This document shows, piece after piece, positions 45,819 to 53,707 of a stretch of DNA of 64,000 bases. Location: assembly GCF_036884255.1 (NCBI RefSeq), contig NZ_CP145605.1, forward strand, positions 4,340,001 through 4,404,000, in the 5' to 3' direction. The stretch comes from Paenibacillus tundrae. Its GTDB lineage: Bacteria; Bacillota; Bacilli; Paenibacillales; Paenibacillaceae. Made by a program: the position numbers and the translations under genes. The notes under the pieces are model-generated. The model was not told the DNA's origin. It saw nothing but the letters and a program-made list of their open reading frames with translations, and made no database searches. How positions within the stretch are numbered: the first letter of the stretch is position 1; the number at the start of each line of letters is the position of its first letter.

Positions 45819-47585
45819 ATGGCACTCGACGGCATTGTAACCCGAGCCATTGTTCATGAACTACAAGGTTGTATCGGTGGACGTATCAGTAAGATCCATC
45901 AGCCTAATGGTCATGATGTCGTGCTCACCCTGCGTGCTCAGCGCGGTAACAGTAAACTGCTCGTATCAGCAAGTCCAACCTATCCCCGCGTGCATTATAC
46001 AGAAAAGACGTTCCTGAATCCCACGGAAGCTCCGATGTTCTGTATGTTGCTTCGTAAACATTGTGAAGGGGCAATTATAGAGAACATTCGGCAGATTGGC
46101 ATGGAACGTATCATTCATATCGATGTGCGGCAGCGCGACGAATTGGGAGATGTTTCGGTAAAACGCATCATCATTGAACTTATGGGAAGGCACAGTAATA
46201 TTATTTTGCTTGATCCTATCACCGAAACTATTCTAGACGGTATTCATCATGTCACTCCATCCATCAGCAGTTACCGGGTAGTCATGCCTGGTTTCTCGTA
46301 TACTGCACCGCCAGAACAACATAAGAGTAATCCGCTTGAAATTAGCAAAACGGAGTTCGAGAATAGCTACACCGCTGCCGAAGAGGATGCTTCACGCTGG
46401 CTCGTGAATGCGTTTAGCGGTCTAAGTCCGCTAATTGCAGGTGAGATTACTGCTCGGGCCGTTGCTGCTGACAGCGAAAAGCTATCTTCAACCGAGGGTG
46501 AGGGCCGCATCGAGGCGGAAGCGCTATGGAATGCTTTTGAATCCGTAATGGGACTCGTTAAGGACAATGTCTACACCCCTGTCACTGGCATGAACGCCAA
46601 GGGCAAAATGATCTTCTCTGCCATTCAGCTTCAGAGCATTCAAGATGGCGAGAAAACGTATGACACGATCAGCAAATGTATGGAAGATTACTACGGAGAT
46701 AAAGCCGAACGGGATACCGTGAAGCAAAGAGTAAGTGACTTGCTCCGCTTCCTGCAAAACGAACGAAGTAAAAATATCAAAAAGTTGGATAACCTGAATA
46801 AGGATCTACTAGAAGCGGATGATGCGGACAAGTTCAGATTGTGGGGAGAGCTTCTATTTGCCTCGCTGCACCAGGTTAACAAAGGCGACAAAACAGCTCA
46901 GCTTGTTAATTTCTATGATGAAGATCAAGCAACCATTACGATCCAGCTTGACCCGTTACTTACGCCGTCCGATAACGCTCAGCGTTATTTCAAGCGGTAT
47001 AACAAGTACAAGAACAGTCTAGCTGTCATTCATGATCAGCTTGGAAAAACGAAGGACGAGATCGCTTATCTAGACAACCTGCTGCAACAGCTATCCATCG
47101 CATCCATGAACGACATTGAAGAAATTCGAGATGAGCTTGTGCAACAGGGATACCTTCGTGACCGTAACAAAAAGGGCAAAAAGAAAAAGAAAAATGATCG
47201 TCCTACTGTACATCAGTTCACCTCCTCAGAGGGGATTGATATTCTTGTAGGTAAGAACAATTTGCAGAATGAATATGTGACGAACCGCTTAGCATCCGCT
47301 AATGATACGTGGCTGCATACAAAAGACATCCCAGGATCACATGTTGTCATCCGCAGCACTGACTTTGGCGAAGCTACATTGGAAGAAGCCGCACAGCTCG
47401 CAGCCTATTTCAGTCAAGCCAAAGAGTCCAGCAGCGTACCTGTGGATTACACGTTTATCCGCCATGTGCGTAAGCCAAGTGGTGCCAAACCTGGTTTTGT
47501 CATCTATGATCACCAGAAAACCTTGTTTGTTACACCCAATGAGGAACTGATCAAGAGTCTGCCTTCCACCATCAAAAATGGATAG
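45819..47585 (+). CDS. rqcH: Ribosome quality control protein RqcH (NFACT family, YloA)
   Basis: Recruits tRNA-Ala to stalled 50S subunits and adds C-terminal alanine tails. From ATG 45819 the protein has 588 residues: NFACT-N (ALDGIVTRAIVHELQG, GGRISKIHQP), helix-hairpin-helix, a coiled coil (about 280-430), a basic loop (KKGKKKKKN) and NFACT-R (NDTWLHTKDIPGSHVVIR). At the position corresponding to the tRNA-contacting Asp-Arg of RqcH the sequence reads GMERI (Glu96-Arg97), a conservative D-to-E change. GTG at 45810 would sit inside the ribosome-binding region and is less likely. Confidence 0.94.
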   Translation: MALDGIVTRAIVHELQGCIGGRISKIHQPNGHDVVLTLRAQRGNSKLLVSASPTYPRVHYTEKTFLNPTEAPMFCMLLRKHCEGAIIENIRQIGMERIIHIDVRQRDELGDVSVKRIIIELMGRHSNIILLDPITETILDGIHHVTPSISSYRVVMPGFSYTAPPEQHKSNPLEISKTEFENSYTAAEEDASRWLVNAFSGLSPLIAGEITARAVAADSEKLSSTEGEGRIEAEALWNAFESVMGLVKDNVYTPVTGMNAKGKMIFSAIQLQSIQDGEKTYDTISKCMEDYYGDKAERDTVKQRVSDLLRFLQNERSKNIKKLDNLNKDLLEADDADKFRLWGELLFASLHQVNKGDKTAQLVNFYDEDQATITIQLDPLLTPSDNAQRYFKRYNKYKNSLAVIHDQLGKTKDEIAYLDNLLQQLSIASMNDIEEIRDELVQQGYLRDRNKKGKKKKKNDRPTVHQFTSSEGIDILVGKNNLQNEYVTNRLASANDTWLHTKDIPGSHVVIRSTDFGEATLEEAAQLAAYFSQAKESSSVPVDYTFIRHVRKPSGAKPGFVIYDHQKTLFVTPNEELIKSLPSTIKNG

Positions 47586-47621
47586 ATCATTACTCATCCT
47601 AAATTGAGTGCAAATACAATT

Positions 47622-47660
47622 AATCCCCTGACCATCCCATGGTTAGGGGATTTTAATTTT
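47622..47660 (+). terminator. Terminator of rqcH
   Basis: TCCCCT.ACCAT/ATGGT.AGGGGA stem with a short CCC-centred loop and TTTTAATTTTT tail, about 37 bases after the rqcH stop. Confidence 0.93.
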
Positions 47661-47702
47661 TCGGGAATAGACGGGCTTACGTATCAACCCAGATATGCAG
47701 TA

Positions 47703-47731
47703 TTGAATTTTTATTCATCAAACAGTATTAT
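47703..47731 (+). promoter_or_regulatory. Promoter of the GNAT gene at 47777
   Basis: TTGAAT at 47703-47708 and TATTAT at 47726-47731 with a 17-base spacer, 45 bases before the start codon. Confidence 0.6.
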
Positions 47732-47776
47732 AATTCAATTAATATTTTATTATCTTATCGAAAAGAGGGTTATTAC

Positions 47777-48223
47777 ATGACTGTTATTATTCGAACTACC
47801 CAACCTGAGGATTTAATTCCACTTACTGCACTCATGCATGAATATATAGTAGGATTTTATAACAACCTTTGGCCTGGTGACGAAGCTATCCACCTTTTGA
47901 TCAACAACCTGCTCAATCATCAGATCGGGGTTCAATTCGTGGCGGAGCAAGATAATCAACTGATTGGATTCTCCACATTATATTTTACCTACAGCACAAT
48001 GAAAGCAGAACGTGTAGCGATTATGAATGATCTTTTTGTTGTAGAAGCATTCCGAGACAGCGAAGTTGAAACTAAATTATTCGAACAGTGTCAGCAATAT
48101 ACGCGTGAACACGGGTGCCCTTATATGTCCTGGATCACAGCAGAAACCAATGTACGCGCGCAGCAATTATTCGAACGTCTTGGAGCAACGCGTGGTGCAT
48201 GGGTGAATTACTCAATCACATAA
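47777..48223 (+). CDS. GNAT-family N-acetyltransferase
   Basis: 148 residues with a GNAT fold: IRTTQPEDLIPLTALMHEY at the N-terminus, central strands VQFVAEQDNQLIGFSTLYF, IMNDLFVVEAFRDSEVETKLF as the acetyl-CoA-binding segment (the usual RGxGxG loop is degenerate), and ITAETNVRAQQLFERLGAT at the end. Substrate unknown. Single gene with own promoter; GAGGG ribosome site. Confidence 0.85.
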   Translation: MTVIIRTTQPEDLIPLTALMHEYIVGFYNNLWPGDEAIHLLINNLLNHQIGVQFVAEQDNQLIGFSTLYFTYSTMKAERVAIMNDLFVVEAFRDSEVETKLFEQCQQYTREHGCPYMSWITAETNVRAQQLFERLGATRGAWVNYSIT

Positions 48224-48233
48224 TTTTATAATT

Positions 48234-48280
48234 CAAAAAAAACATGTGAGCACGATGGGTTACCCCCTCATGTTCACATG
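48234..48280 (-). terminator. Terminator of the PHP gene
   Basis: CATGTGA/TCACATG outer stem with further pairing inside, followed on the minus strand by eight T residues. Lies 90 bases after the PHP gene stop and also just after the convergent GNAT gene. Confidence 0.85.
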
Positions 48281-48369
48281 CCTACAATGATTATTTAACC
48301 TGACTATCCATCTTCGGAAAAGAGAAATCATTTCTACGTTGTTCTTAGGCTCTCTTCTCTAACCAACGA

Positions 48370-49239
48370 TCAAGACTCCCTATTGCGCCTCGCTGCTATT
48401 TGCAGGCTCTGCAACACGTCAACTGCGACCGACTTGCTGCCAAGATCCCCATGGAAAACCACACCTTGTCTCACACCGTGATAATCCGACCCTCCGGTCT
48501 GAATCAAGCCAAATTCAAGAGCAAGGTCAGCATACTTGCGCTCCTCTGCCAAATCATGATCCGCGTGGAACACCTCAATACCGTCGGGTTTCGAGTTCTG
48601 AATGATCTCTCGAACAAGCTCGTCATTCCCATACAAACCAGGATGTGCTATAACAGCGGCTCCGCCTGCCTCCCGAATCCATCGGCACGCCTCCTCTGGA
48701 GCCACCCGGGGAACGGACACAAATCCCGGCTTTCCTTCTGCTAGATAACGATCAAATGCATCTCGCATATCCGTCGCATATCCTTTGTTTACTAGTACAT
48801 CAGCCATATGTGGTCTGCCAATGCTCTCATCCGGCTCCAGTGGACGCCCAAGTCCTTCAATTACTTCCTGCCAGCTAATCGCGAGTCCCAGCTCTTGCAG
48901 CTTGGCAATAATCCGATGATTGCGCTCCTCACGCGCTTCCCTTAAGTTTCGCAAGCGCTCCAGAAACGTCTTATCCTCAATATTTACATAATAGCCAAGC
49001 ACGTGAATGTCTCTTCCACCTGCACGAGTACTAATTTCAACGCCAGCTACAACCTTAATTCCGAGTTCTTCCCCTGCACGTAGTGCTTCAGCTACACCAG
49101 CTACCGTATCATGATCCGTGAGCGCCACTGCCGCCAAACCTTTATGTTTAGCAAGCTCCACATTGGCCGTGGGTGACTGCATCCCGTCAGAAGCTTGGCT
49201 ATGAGTATGAAGATCGCAACGTCCGTTAGGCTGATTCAT
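48370..49239 (-). CDS. PHP-domain phosphoesterase (YciV/RNase AM-like)
   Basis: 289 residues. PHP metal-binding motifs are complete: DLHTHSQASDG, ALTDHDTVAG, GVEIST, and late VIAHPGLYG, FHADHD and GGSDYHG. The arrangement matches the YciV/TrpH-like group, whose studied members are 3-prime,5-prime-nucleotide bisphosphatases or 5-to-3-prime exoribonucleases. The exact substrate cannot be assigned. ATG at 49239 preferred (GGGAG upstream). Transcribed after the LysR gene with 30 bases between, so possibly co-transcribed. Confidence 0.88.
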   Translation of the reverse strand: MNQPNGRCDLHTHSQASDGMQSPTANVELAKHKGLAAVALTDHDTVAGVAEALRAGEELGIKVVAGVEISTRAGGRDIHVLGYYVNIEDKTFLERLRNLREAREERNHRIIAKLQELGLAISWQEVIEGLGRPLEPDESIGRPHMADVLVNKGYATDMRDAFDRYLAEGKPGFVSVPRVAPEEACRWIREAGGAAVIAHPGLYGNDELVREIIQNSKPDGIEVFHADHDLAEERKYADLALEFGLIQTGGSDYHGVRQGVVFHGDLGSKSVAVDVLQSLQIAARRNRES

Positions 49240-49269
49240 CAAGAACGACTCCCTTCGATATGGCTTGAA

Positions 49270-50178
49270 TTATTGTTGTAACTCGACCTGCTCCTGCTCC
49301 CGCAAATAGTTTAGAAAAGCTACCGCTGATAAGGGCAGTAACGAAGATTTGAGATGAATCGCATAGAATTGACGTTTGAATTCCAGTCCACGAATATCGA
49401 CGATATGAACCAGACCAAGCGCAATTTCGTGTTGAACAGATGATGGTGATAACATCGTTATGCCCACACCGGCCTCAACGGCTGATTTTACCGCACCAGT
49501 ACTGCCGAGTTCCATGACTACGTTCATGTCCTGAGGATCTATTTTTCTTTTTTGCAGCTGATCTTCCATCACTTGCCGTGTCCCCGAACCCTTCTCCCGC
49601 AATACAAATGGATAAGACATTACTTCTTCCAGCTCTACCTCACCTCGCTGAGCAAGGGCATGCCCCGCCGGAACGATCAGCTTCAGCTCATCCTTCATCA
49701 CAGGCTCTACGATCATATCCGGATGATGAATAGGCGCTTCAATCAAGCCAAAGTTTAACTGGTGCTTCAGAATCTCATCCATGATTTGTGTTGTATTCAT
49801 GACTTTCATTACGATTGAAATATCGGGATATTGACGAGCAAAAGGTCCTAGCATTCGAGGCAACACATACTCTCCAATCGTCAAGCTAGCCCCGAGCTGT
49901 AATCTCCCCTGGAGCTTTTGTGTGAATGCAGACATCGCTTCATCTGTGTGTCTAACCAATTCAACACTTCGTTTCGCATGAGGGAGTAATGTCATTCCCG
50001 CCTCAGATAATTCTATTTTTTTGGTGGAACGGTGCAGTAGTTTGGTGCCAAAGTAATCCTCCAGCGACTGAATCTGCATCGTCACCGCAGGTTGAGTCAT
50101 ATGTAACGCCTGAGCAGCCGCAGAGAAGCTTCCCTTTTCGGCAACTGTATAGAAAATGTGTAATTGATGAAAATTCAT
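49270..50178 (-). CDS. LysR-family transcriptional regulator
   Basis: 302 residues: winged helix-turn-helix at 1-60 (FYTVAEKGSFSAAAQALHMTQPAVTMQIQ is the recognition region) and a type-2 periplasmic-binding-like effector domain at about 90-295. It resembles the CysL/YwfK group of Bacilli (LQLGASLTIGEYVLPRMLGPF), but the effector is unknown. GAGGGGCGAAG before the ATG. Its targets may include the downstream PHP gene. Confidence 0.9.
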   Translation of the reverse strand: MNFHQLHIFYTVAEKGSFSAAAQALHMTQPAVTMQIQSLEDYFGTKLLHRSTKKIELSEAGMTLLPHAKRSVELVRHTDEAMSAFTQKLQGRLQLGASLTIGEYVLPRMLGPFARQYPDISIVMKVMNTTQIMDEILKHQLNFGLIEAPIHHPDMIVEPVMKDELKLIVPAGHALAQRGEVELEEVMSYPFVLREKGSGTRQVMEDQLQKRKIDPQDMNVVMELGSTGAVKSAVEAGVGITMLSPSSVQHEIALGLVHIVDIRGLEFKRQFYAIHLKSSLLPLSAVAFLNYLREQEQVELQQ

Positions 50179-50234
50179 ATCTTCGCCCCTCTTCTGTACA
50201 CTTACCTCATTGTATCCGATTTCGCGAATTCCAA

Positions 50235-50264
50235 CAAAAAAAGCATGCAGCTTGTCTGCATGCC
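50235..50264 (-). terminator. Terminator of the 145-residue unknown gene
   Basis: GCATGCA/TGCATGC 7-bp stem followed on the minus strand by seven T residues, 45 bases after the stop at 50311. A near-identical hairpin ends ylaN at 60614. Confidence 0.9.
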
Positions 50265-50310
50265 ATGTAGCCTGAATCTATCATTTAAGAAAATGTGAGA
50301 TCTCCCGATA

Positions 50311-50748
50311 TCACTTATGCTTGCGACTGTTCTTGACTAGAGTCATCCGTCTTGAATGTCTCAGCCACGAATAATACGATTTCAAATCACGTAGCTCAAT
50401 GGTCTCTGACATACGACCCAGAAACGTAACCACAATCATTTTGTGAAGTGGATTGCCGGCAATATCATATTCTCCTTCAAGTTCGGAAAATTCAGCAACA
50501 ACAACCAGATCTTCATCAATCAGGTATACATCCTGCTCATTACGGTAGTATGGTGTAATACGATCCTGCTTCAGACACTCCCATAACCATGCCGCAATAT
50601 GGTCATCATCATTACGTGTCGGCTCAATGCGATCTGCATACCGCATCTTGGCATGATGGGTAATGACGATGTCTGCCACTTTTTTGTCTCCAAGAGCTAC
50701 GAAAAACGGCTCGTAGGTGCTCCAACGTTGCATCACCTTATCACGCAT
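50311..50748 (-). CDS. Conserved-looking protein of unknown function with HAKxRxxxR motif
   Basis: About 145 residues. The segment VITHHAKMRYADRIEP followed by a helix and two strands (VYLIDEDLVVVAEFSELEG, MIVVTFLGRM) resembles the small beta-rich fold of DUF4258/RelE-like proteins, but there is no firm family match. The C-terminus is very basic. GGAG lies about 10 bases before the ATG at 50748; a GTG just upstream is less likely. Single gene with its own strong terminator; no toxin or antitoxin partner was seen beside it. Confidence 0.65.
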   Translation of the reverse strand: MRDKVMQRWSTYEPFFVALGDKKVADIVITHHAKMRYADRIEPTRNDDDHIAAWLWECLKQDRITPYYRNEQDVYLIDEDLVVVAEFSELEGEYDIAGNPLHKMIVVTFLGRMSETIELRDLKSYYSWLRHSRRMTLVKNSRKHK

Positions 50749-50873
50749 GGGAATCACTCTCCACCAGATAGGACTTTCTATCTATTTATTACCAAATATA
50801 TTACAACATAAGTCCCGTAAGCTCAAGGTATATGTTAAGATTTTTTCATAAGACATGTACGATGTCAATTGAA

Positions 50874-50901
50874 TAAAAGAGCGACTCCGAGGAGTCACTC
50901 T
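50874..50901 (-). terminator. Terminator of ylbG
   Basis: AGAGCGACTCC/GGAGTCACTCT stem with a 2-base apex, followed on the minus strand by TTTTATTC, 60 bases after the ylbG stop. Confidence 0.88.
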
Positions 50902-50961
50902 ATATACTTGATGCACCATGAATCATAGATAATCGTTTGTTTTGCGATCATACTTTGATAT

Positions 50962-51225
50962 TTAGATGCCGTAATAACTTGTCTTGTCCATCGTTTTACT
51001 TGCGTACTCCGTTTTGATCTCATTCCGATAGGAACGTTCAATTTTGCGCACATAGGAAAGTCGTTTCACATTTTTCATCGTATCTTCAGCACGTTCTGCA
51101 TTAACATACATCACAACATAATGCATACGACGGGAGATGTAATGAACAGTGCCATACTTTTCTAAATTACGAGCCGCTTTCAAATCACTTACCCAAATAA
51201 TGAATCCTGTCCTTTCCGCAAACAT
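50962..51225 (-). CDS. ylbG: YlbG-family protein (DUF2129)
   Basis: 87 residues with the family start MFAERTGFIIWVSDLKAARNLEKYG and YVVMYVNAE. Structure of family members is a small ferredoxin-like fold; function unknown. The ATG at 51225 is preferred over one at 51249 on ribosome-site and length grounds. It follows ricF, the usual ylbF-ylbG pair, whereas the rsmD (ylbH) gene normally next is absent. Confidence 0.9.
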   Translation of the reverse strand: MFAERTGFIIWVSDLKAARNLEKYGTVHYISRRMHYVVMYVNAERAEDTMKNVKRLSYVRKIERSYRNEIKTEYASKTMDKTSYYGI

Positions 51226-51301
51226 CTTCTTCCCCCGCCTTTCGATCATGGAGACCGGATGCTCACGCAGTCCGGCCTAATGGATTAAATCAAACGTCAC
51301 T

Positions 51302-51739
51302 TTAACCGCAACTGCACTTCCCGCCGCTTCCGCAACCACCTTTGGGATTCGGATCATTGCTTGGAACTTTAATCGTAGTAGACACAGCATAAGCAATCGT
51401 CTCAGACATCTGATGCAGCATGTCGTCCAGGGCTTTCTCAGCCTGCTTGAAACGCGCCACTGCCTCAAAACCCTCTAATTCTAGTTCCAACGCTGTAACC
51501 TGATCCTTGGCTGCATGGAAGTCTGGATGAAAATGTCCAAAGCGCTGGGTTTCCTCGAATAGCTCTTTCTTGGCATTCAGCTTGCGTATACCGGCTTGAA
51601 TCTCCGGGTTCGTCTCAACTTGCTGTTTCCAATATAAATAATCCGATACTTCGGCAGATTGGTTAATCATGTCGCCTAATTCATATGCGCCCGTTAACAC
51701 TTGGGCCATATCGACCGTGTTCAATTCCGCTACGCTCAT
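51302..51739 (-). CDS. ricF: RicF (YlbF), Y-complex subunit
   Basis: About 145 residues, helical, matching the YlbF/YmcA superfamily (SDYLYWKQQVETNPEIQAGIRKLNAKKELFEETQRFG). In B. subtilis RicF joins RicA and RicT to promote RNase Y action, Spo0A activation and biofilm formation, and binds [4Fe-4S] clusters. The C-terminal tail GGCGSGGKCSCG brings three cysteines that fit cluster binding. ATG at 51739 has AGGA about 8 bases upstream. Confidence 0.9.
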   Translation of the reverse strand: MSVAELNTVDMAQVLTGAYELGDMINQSAEVSDYLYWKQQVETNPEIQAGIRKLNAKKELFEETQRFGHFHPDFHAAKDQVTALELELEGFEAVARFKQAEKALDDMLHQMSETIAYAVSTTIKVPSNDPNPKGGCGSGGKCSCG

Positions 51740-51919
51740 GAAATTCATCCTATCTATATATAAAGTTCTACGTAAGGTAGATTACATTATCATAGCATAT
51801 CCCCGATTAGTTAAGAAGCGTTTTTCCTGCAAATAGAAAACAAGGTAACGCAGAGGGTTAAGCTGGTCAAGGTCTATTGATGTGATCTACCTCACTCTTG
51901 CCCCATACTAGGCGTCACT

Positions 51920-53707
51920 TCATTCATGCTCAGGAACAATTAACCGTATGTTACCCCAGTCTCTTGGAGAGAGCACCTGTCGCTCAAAGACATTCTCTCC
52001 CCTACTGAAAGTCACCCAACCCGATAATGTCCAGTCACCGTGACCCTCAATCCGATCCGGTATGATATAGACTATATCTTCATTTCGTTTCAGCTCTAGC
52101 TTTGTCTGCCATTCAATCGCCTTGGAGGCAATTTGCCGAGCGGTTGATAGGTGGTACTTCCTCCATTCTCTGTGCCACATTTCCGGAATATCCTTATAGC
52201 CAGGCCATAGGTTATCTCGTTCTGTGATCACATATGGTTCATCTTCTTCCTCGTAAGTTTTATCTGCTGTGTGTATAATTCCCTGACTTCGTACATTTAG
52301 ATTGACGGCTGATTCATCACCCTGGTGTGCCACTTCTAAAGTGGAGTCACTTGAGTTAATCGGTTTAGCTAAATGTTCTTCCGGCACTTGTCCCCATTGC
52401 TGCAGCGCCAAGTGCACATGTTCTGGAATGCCAGTCATGGCATGATTATTCAAGAAAAGAACGATCTGATCCAGCGGAAAGCCAATCCTTACCGCTTTCA
52501 TTACCGATTCCTTTGTAAGCCGGTAAATACTCATTCGATCACGAGTCACAAGCTCAGCACATAGCGCAAGTCTCCAGCGGACATGCGGAGGTGCTTCGGG
52601 GGGAAGCAAAATCTCAAAATCAGGCTGTATAAACAGTCCCGATTTCTCTTCTTCTAATCTTTTATCATGTAGCGGATGAACCGAGCAGCATAAATCGGTC
52701 GGCGGAACTAACCAACGATAAACCGCTTCACCTGTCGCATCATGACCTACTTCGCCGAACCCCAAGCCTACAAGAGCTCGTAACCAGCTTTGAACAACAT
52801 GGAGAGACGATAAACTCTTTGGATTGGAATTCTCGCATCTCAATAGATCTTGTTCTTCGACCTGTAGCTCGTCACTCCACGGAAGCAAAGGTCTTATAGG
52901 AAACCACTCATTCATTGCGGGTGCAAGTATGAGCAATCGAGATCGAAAATGCTGAGCATATGGTTCGGACATTCCGTAACGTTTTGCGCAAATGTTATAA
53001 ATTTCACAATACATAGATGACCAAGATCGATTAATCCAGGCTTGCAACTGTTCATTGGATATGAACACGTGTTTATCACTCTTTTCAAGCAAACCTAAAT
53101 GCAAAAGCAAATCCAGTACGATGGCGATATGAACAGGATATACCTCTGGATCATCATAACGAATATGCAATGCTTGAAAATGACTTTCGTTTAACGCAGT
53201 TATGTTACATAATTGTCGAATCGATTTTTTATGTATTGTACCTTTACTGGTTAATGGCAAGCCCTCATGTATGATCCATGCCATAAGATGAAGAAGTTCA
53301 GCAGCAATATCCACTTCGGCCTCATAAAGCACCTGTATGTGACCCTTTGTTATCATTTCAGATCGCTCAACATGCTGTTCACCTACTGACCCATCATGTG
53401 TATTTCCAGCACCAACTTTAATGGCAAAAACTTCAGTCAATTGGGGAAGCAGGACATTAGGAATATAGTACAGATGCTCCCCCCAGGTTTTGCGAGTCGT
53501 TTTGATCCAACCCTTCTGCCTAAGACCGATTAGAGCCATTCTGGCTTCGGCACCACTCAATCCTTCTGTTACCCACACTGCGGAAGAAAACTTCGGAGAG
53601 AAAAAGGCTGCAGCATGCTGCCGAAAAAGAGTACTTAGTACAATTTGCTCCGCGGATGATAGGAGCTCTGTACTCCATTGCACTTGTTGTGTGTTATGAT
53701 TCCGCAT
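51920..53707 (-). CDS. XPB-partner protein with winged-helix and helicase C-terminal domain 3 (PF13625-like)
   Basis: 595 residues. The N-terminus (SSAEQIVLSTLFRQHAAAFFSP...ARMALIGLRQKGWIKTTRKT) has two winged-helix-like parts; the middle contains GLFIQPDFEILLPPEAPPHVRWRLALCAELV and RMSIYRLTKESVMKAVRIG, the pattern of the helicase_C_3 domain. It has no Walker motifs. Its start overlaps the XPB helicase stop by 14 bases, so they are translationally coupled. Proteins of this kind accompany XPB in other bacteria, analogous to archaeal XPB-Bax1; nuclease or loader functions are untested here. Confidence 0.8.
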   Translation of the reverse strand: MRNHNTQQVQWSTELLSSAEQIVLSTLFRQHAAAFFSPKFSSAVWVTEGLSGAEARMALIGLRQKGWIKTTRKTWGEHLYYIPNVLLPQLTEVFAIKVGAGNTHDGSVGEQHVERSEMITKGHIQVLYEAEVDIAAELLHLMAWIIHEGLPLTSKGTIHKKSIRQLCNITALNESHFQALHIRYDDPEVYPVHIAIVLDLLLHLGLLEKSDKHVFISNEQLQAWINRSWSSMYCEIYNICAKRYGMSEPYAQHFRSRLLILAPAMNEWFPIRPLLPWSDELQVEEQDLLRCENSNPKSLSSLHVVQSWLRALVGLGFGEVGHDATGEAVYRWLVPPTDLCCSVHPLHDKRLEEEKSGLFIQPDFEILLPPEAPPHVRWRLALCAELVTRDRMSIYRLTKESVMKAVRIGFPLDQIVLFLNNHAMTGIPEHVHLALQQWGQVPEEHLAKPINSSDSTLEVAHQGDESAVNLNVRSQGIIHTADKTYEEEDEPYVITERDNLWPGYKDIPEMWHREWRKYHLSTARQIASKAIEWQTKLELKRNEDIVYIIPDRIEGHGDWTLSGWVTFSRGENVFERQVLSPRDWGNIRLIVPEHE

